NCBI GenBank assembly: GCA_013316495.1
Contig: WSMP01000100.1
Span: forward strand, 1 to 5,340
DNA length: 5,340 bases
Source of the DNA: Angelakisella sp.
Lineage (GTDB): Bacteria; Bacillota; Clostridia; Oscillospirales; Ruminococcaceae
Reading direction: 5' to 3'
Below are positions 3,591 to 5,340 of this stretch, in pieces. The notes below the pieces were generated by a model. The model made no database searches, was not told the DNA's origin, and worked only from the letters and a program-made list of their open reading frames with translations. The translations under genes and the position numbers were made by a program. How positions within the stretch are numbered: position 1 is the stretch's first letter; each line of letters opens with the position of its first letter.

Positions 3591-5340
3591 TCATGCCTTC
3601 ACCATACCCGCGGCCTTGGCGGCCTCCATCACCACCAGGGGGACCAGGCAGAGGCCGAAGGCGGTAAAATAGCCGGAGGGAGGCAGCACCGTCAGGCCGA
3701 AGGGGATGCGCAGGGGGGTGAAGACCACCGCCAGCATCAGCAGGAGAGAGGCCCCGCAGGCCAGATTCAGGGTGCGGTTGCCAAAGGCTCTCATTTGGAA
3801 GAGGGAGCGGTGGGAGCGCATGTTGTAGGCCTGGACCAGCTGGGACACCGCCAGGGTGATAAAGGCCATGGTCCGCCCTGGGGCCAGGCCCCCCCTTTGC
3901 AGCCCCAGCCAGAAGGACACCAGGGAAAGGGCGGCGAACATAGCCCCCTGGAGGGCCACCCGCAGCCCCAGGCCGCGGGCGAAAATCCCTTCCTCCCTGG
4001 GCTTTGGCGCCCGGTCCATCAGGCCAGGCTCCACCGGCTCCATCCCCAGGGCGATGGCGGGCATACTGTCGGTGACCAGGTTAATCCACAAAAGCTGCAT
4101 GGAGAGCAGGGGGCTTTGCCGCCACAGCAGCATGGCGAAGAAGACAGCCAGCACCTCCCCAATGTTGGTGCCCAGGAGAAAGCCCACCACCTTGCGGATG
4201 TTCTCGTAAATGCCCCGGCCCTCCCGCACCGCCTCCACAATGGTGGCGAAGTTGTCGTCGGTTAGGACCATATCGGCGGCCCCCTTGGCCACCTCGGTGC
4301 CGGTGATGCCCATGGCGCAGCCGATGTCCGCCGCCTTCAGGGCTGGGGCATCATTCACCCCGTCCCCGGTCATGGCGGCCACCGCCCCCTTCTTCTGCCA
4401 GGCCTTGACAATGCGTATTTTATCCTCCGGGGAGACCCTGGCGTAGACCGAAACACCCTCCACCTTGGCGTCCAGCTCCTCCTGACTGAGGGCGGACAGC
4501 TCCCGGCCGGTAAGGGCGCCATCCCCCTCCCGGAGGATGCCCAGCTCCCTGGCGATGGCGGAGGCGGTGATCACGTGGTCCCCGGTGATCATCACCGGGC
4601 GGATGCCGGCCCGGCGGCAGAGGGCCACCGCCTCTTTGGCCTCCTGGCGGGGCGGGTCAATCATCCCCACCAGCCCCAGAAGGGTGAGGCCGCTTTCCAG
4701 CTCCTCGATGCCCGCCCCCTCCGGCAGGGCCGGGATGGTCTTTACCGCCACCGCCAGCACCCGCAGGGCCTTTTCGCTCATCTCCTCCACCATCCTGGCG
4801 GCGGTGTCCAAATCCCCCCCGGTGCACCGCTGGGCGATGCTGTCAAAGGCCCCTTTGACGATAACGGTGAGGGTGTCCCCGACGCGGTTGACGGTGCACA
4901 TCCGCTTGCGCTGGGAATCAAAGGGCAGCTCCAGCAGCCGGGGGTACTTTTGGTTTAGCTGCTCCTTGGTGCGGCCCCCCTGGAGCACCGCCACCAAAAT
5001 GGCGGTCTCGGTGGGGTCGCCGATGTGCTGGGCGGGACCCTCCGGCCCCTCCGGGAAGCTCACCGCCCCGTTGCAGCAGAGAGCGGCCAGCTCCAGCAGC
5101 TGCTTTCCCTTTTCACTGAAGGGCTCTTTTGCCGTGACACTTTCTGTCTCCTGCTCCCCCTCCCGCCAAAGATGGGTGAGGGTCATGCGGTTTTGGGTGA
5201 GGGTGCCGGTCTTATCGGAGCAGATGACCGAGGCGCTGCCCAGCGTCTCCACCGCCGGCAGCCGCCGGATGATGGCCCCCCGCTCCGCCATCCGCCGCAC
5301 CCCGATGGAAAGGACCACCGTGACGATGGCGGGGAGGCCC
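3591..5340 (-). CDS. P2A (SERCA/PMCA-like) calcium-transporting P-type ATPase, partial: N-terminus beyond the right edge
   Basis: The frame is open to the edge and the visible 582 aa begin GLPAIVTVVL, directly after the position of the PEGLP glutamate (SERCA Glu309) in helix M4. About 300 N-terminal residues (actuator domain, M1-M3) are therefore missing, and the GTG at 5318 is not the start. Visible landmarks are the phosphorylation motif DKTGT at 42-46, FDSQRKRM (140-147) and KGA (162-164) in the nucleotide domain, DPPR (228-231), TGDH (252-255) and the hinge TGDGVNDAP (324-332). Then come M5 with NIGE (392-395) and M6 with NLVTD (420-424), which keep the SERCA Asn768/Glu771 and Asn796/Thr799/Asp800 positions. 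M8 has Gln500 where SERCA has Glu908, as in PMCA-type pumps, hinting at one Ca2+ per cycle. The last helices end in a short basic tail. The predicted role is ATP-driven Ca2+ export; no promoter is visible. Confidence 0.93.
   Translation of the reverse strand, partial: GLPAIVTVVLSIGVRRMAERGAIIRRLPAVETLGSASVICSDKTGTLTQNRMTLTHLWREGEQETESVTAKEPFSEKGKQLLELAALCCNGAVSFPEGPEGPAQHIGDPTETAILVAVLQGGRTKEQLNQKYPRLLELPFDSQRKRMCTVNRVGDTLTVIVKGAFDSIAQRCTGGDLDTAARMVEEMSEKALRVLAVAVKTIPALPEGAGIEELESGLTLLGLVGMIDPPRQEAKEAVALCRRAGIRPVMITGDHVITASAIARELGILREGDGALTGRELSALSQEELDAKVEGVSVYARVSPEDKIRIVKAWQKKGAVAAMTGDGVNDAPALKAADIGCAMGITGTEVAKGAADMVLTDDNFATIVEAVREGRGIYENIRKVVGFLLGTNIGEVLAVFFAMLLWRQSPLLSMQLLWINLVTDSMPAIALGMEPVEPGLMDRAPKPREEGIFARGLGLRVALQGAMFAALSLVSFWLGLQRGGLAPGRTMAFITLAVSQLVQAYNMRSHRSLFQMRAFGNRTLNLACGASLLLMLAVVFTPLRIPFGLTVLPPSGYFTAFGLCLVPLVVMEAAKAAGMVKA

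Noticed and set aside
3450..4265. 271-codon plus-strand open frame spanning the repeat and the ATPase 3' end
   Set aside because: It crosses a promoter, a repeat and the antisense of M5-M10 of the ATPase, and reads as Gly/His/Gln-rich sequence without a domain.
5316..5318. GTG at 5318 as the ATPase start
   Set aside because: Upstream codons to the edge read GLPAIVT, continuing the conserved M4 helix, so the gene plainly extends out of the window.
1..5340. CRISPR array, tRNA, rRNA, T-box, insertion sequence
   Set aside because: No regularly spaced repeats, cloverleaf, conserved T-box sequence, transposase or terminal inverted repeats with target duplication were seen by eye; the only dispersed repeat is the two-copy palindrome.

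Overview
The window looks like chromosomal DNA from a GC-rich Firmicute, most plausibly a gut clostridium of the Oscillospiraceae type (Flavonifractor/Lawsonibacter-like). The reasons are the high GC content with strong G/C bias at third codon positions (which also produces long antisense open frames), AGGAGG-type ribosome binding sites, near-consensus sigma-A promoters and Firmicute-like protein families. The organism assignment is inference.

Three protein genes are visible, all on the minus strand, so the window reads from right to left. (1) 3591-5340: the C-terminal two thirds of a P2A (SERCA/PMCA-like) calcium-transporting P-type ATPase, cut by the right edge just after the position of the PEGLP glutamate. 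(2) 2035-3384: a CNNM/CorC-family protein (DUF21 membrane domain, CBS pair, CorC_HlyC domain) with its own perfect-consensus promoter. (3) 176-1516: a uracil permease of the NCS2 family with its own near-consensus promoter and a leader of about 234 nt.

The intergenic regions carry most of the unusual signal. The uracil permease leader holds a short reading frame of 27 codons whose mRNA is rich in U tracts and whose stop codon lies 3 nt before a strong intrinsic terminator, followed by the permease ribosome binding site. This is the layout of the enterobacterial pyrBI attenuator, in which UTP-sensitive RNA polymerase pausing couples leader translation to antitermination. No PyrR-binding loop or purine riboswitch core was found by eye. 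A 57-bp palindromic intergenic repeat occurs twice (55-111 and 3479-3535, 53/57 identical), and two of its four differences form a compensating base pair in a 13-bp stem. The stretch 1786-2034 has no convincing gene; it holds a GC-rich segment and a 14-bp purine/pyrimidine hairpin.

The permease imports pyrimidine bases for salvage and the other two proteins are predicted divalent-cation transporters. Each visible gene appears to have its own promoter, so this is a run of co-oriented independent transcription units and not one operon.
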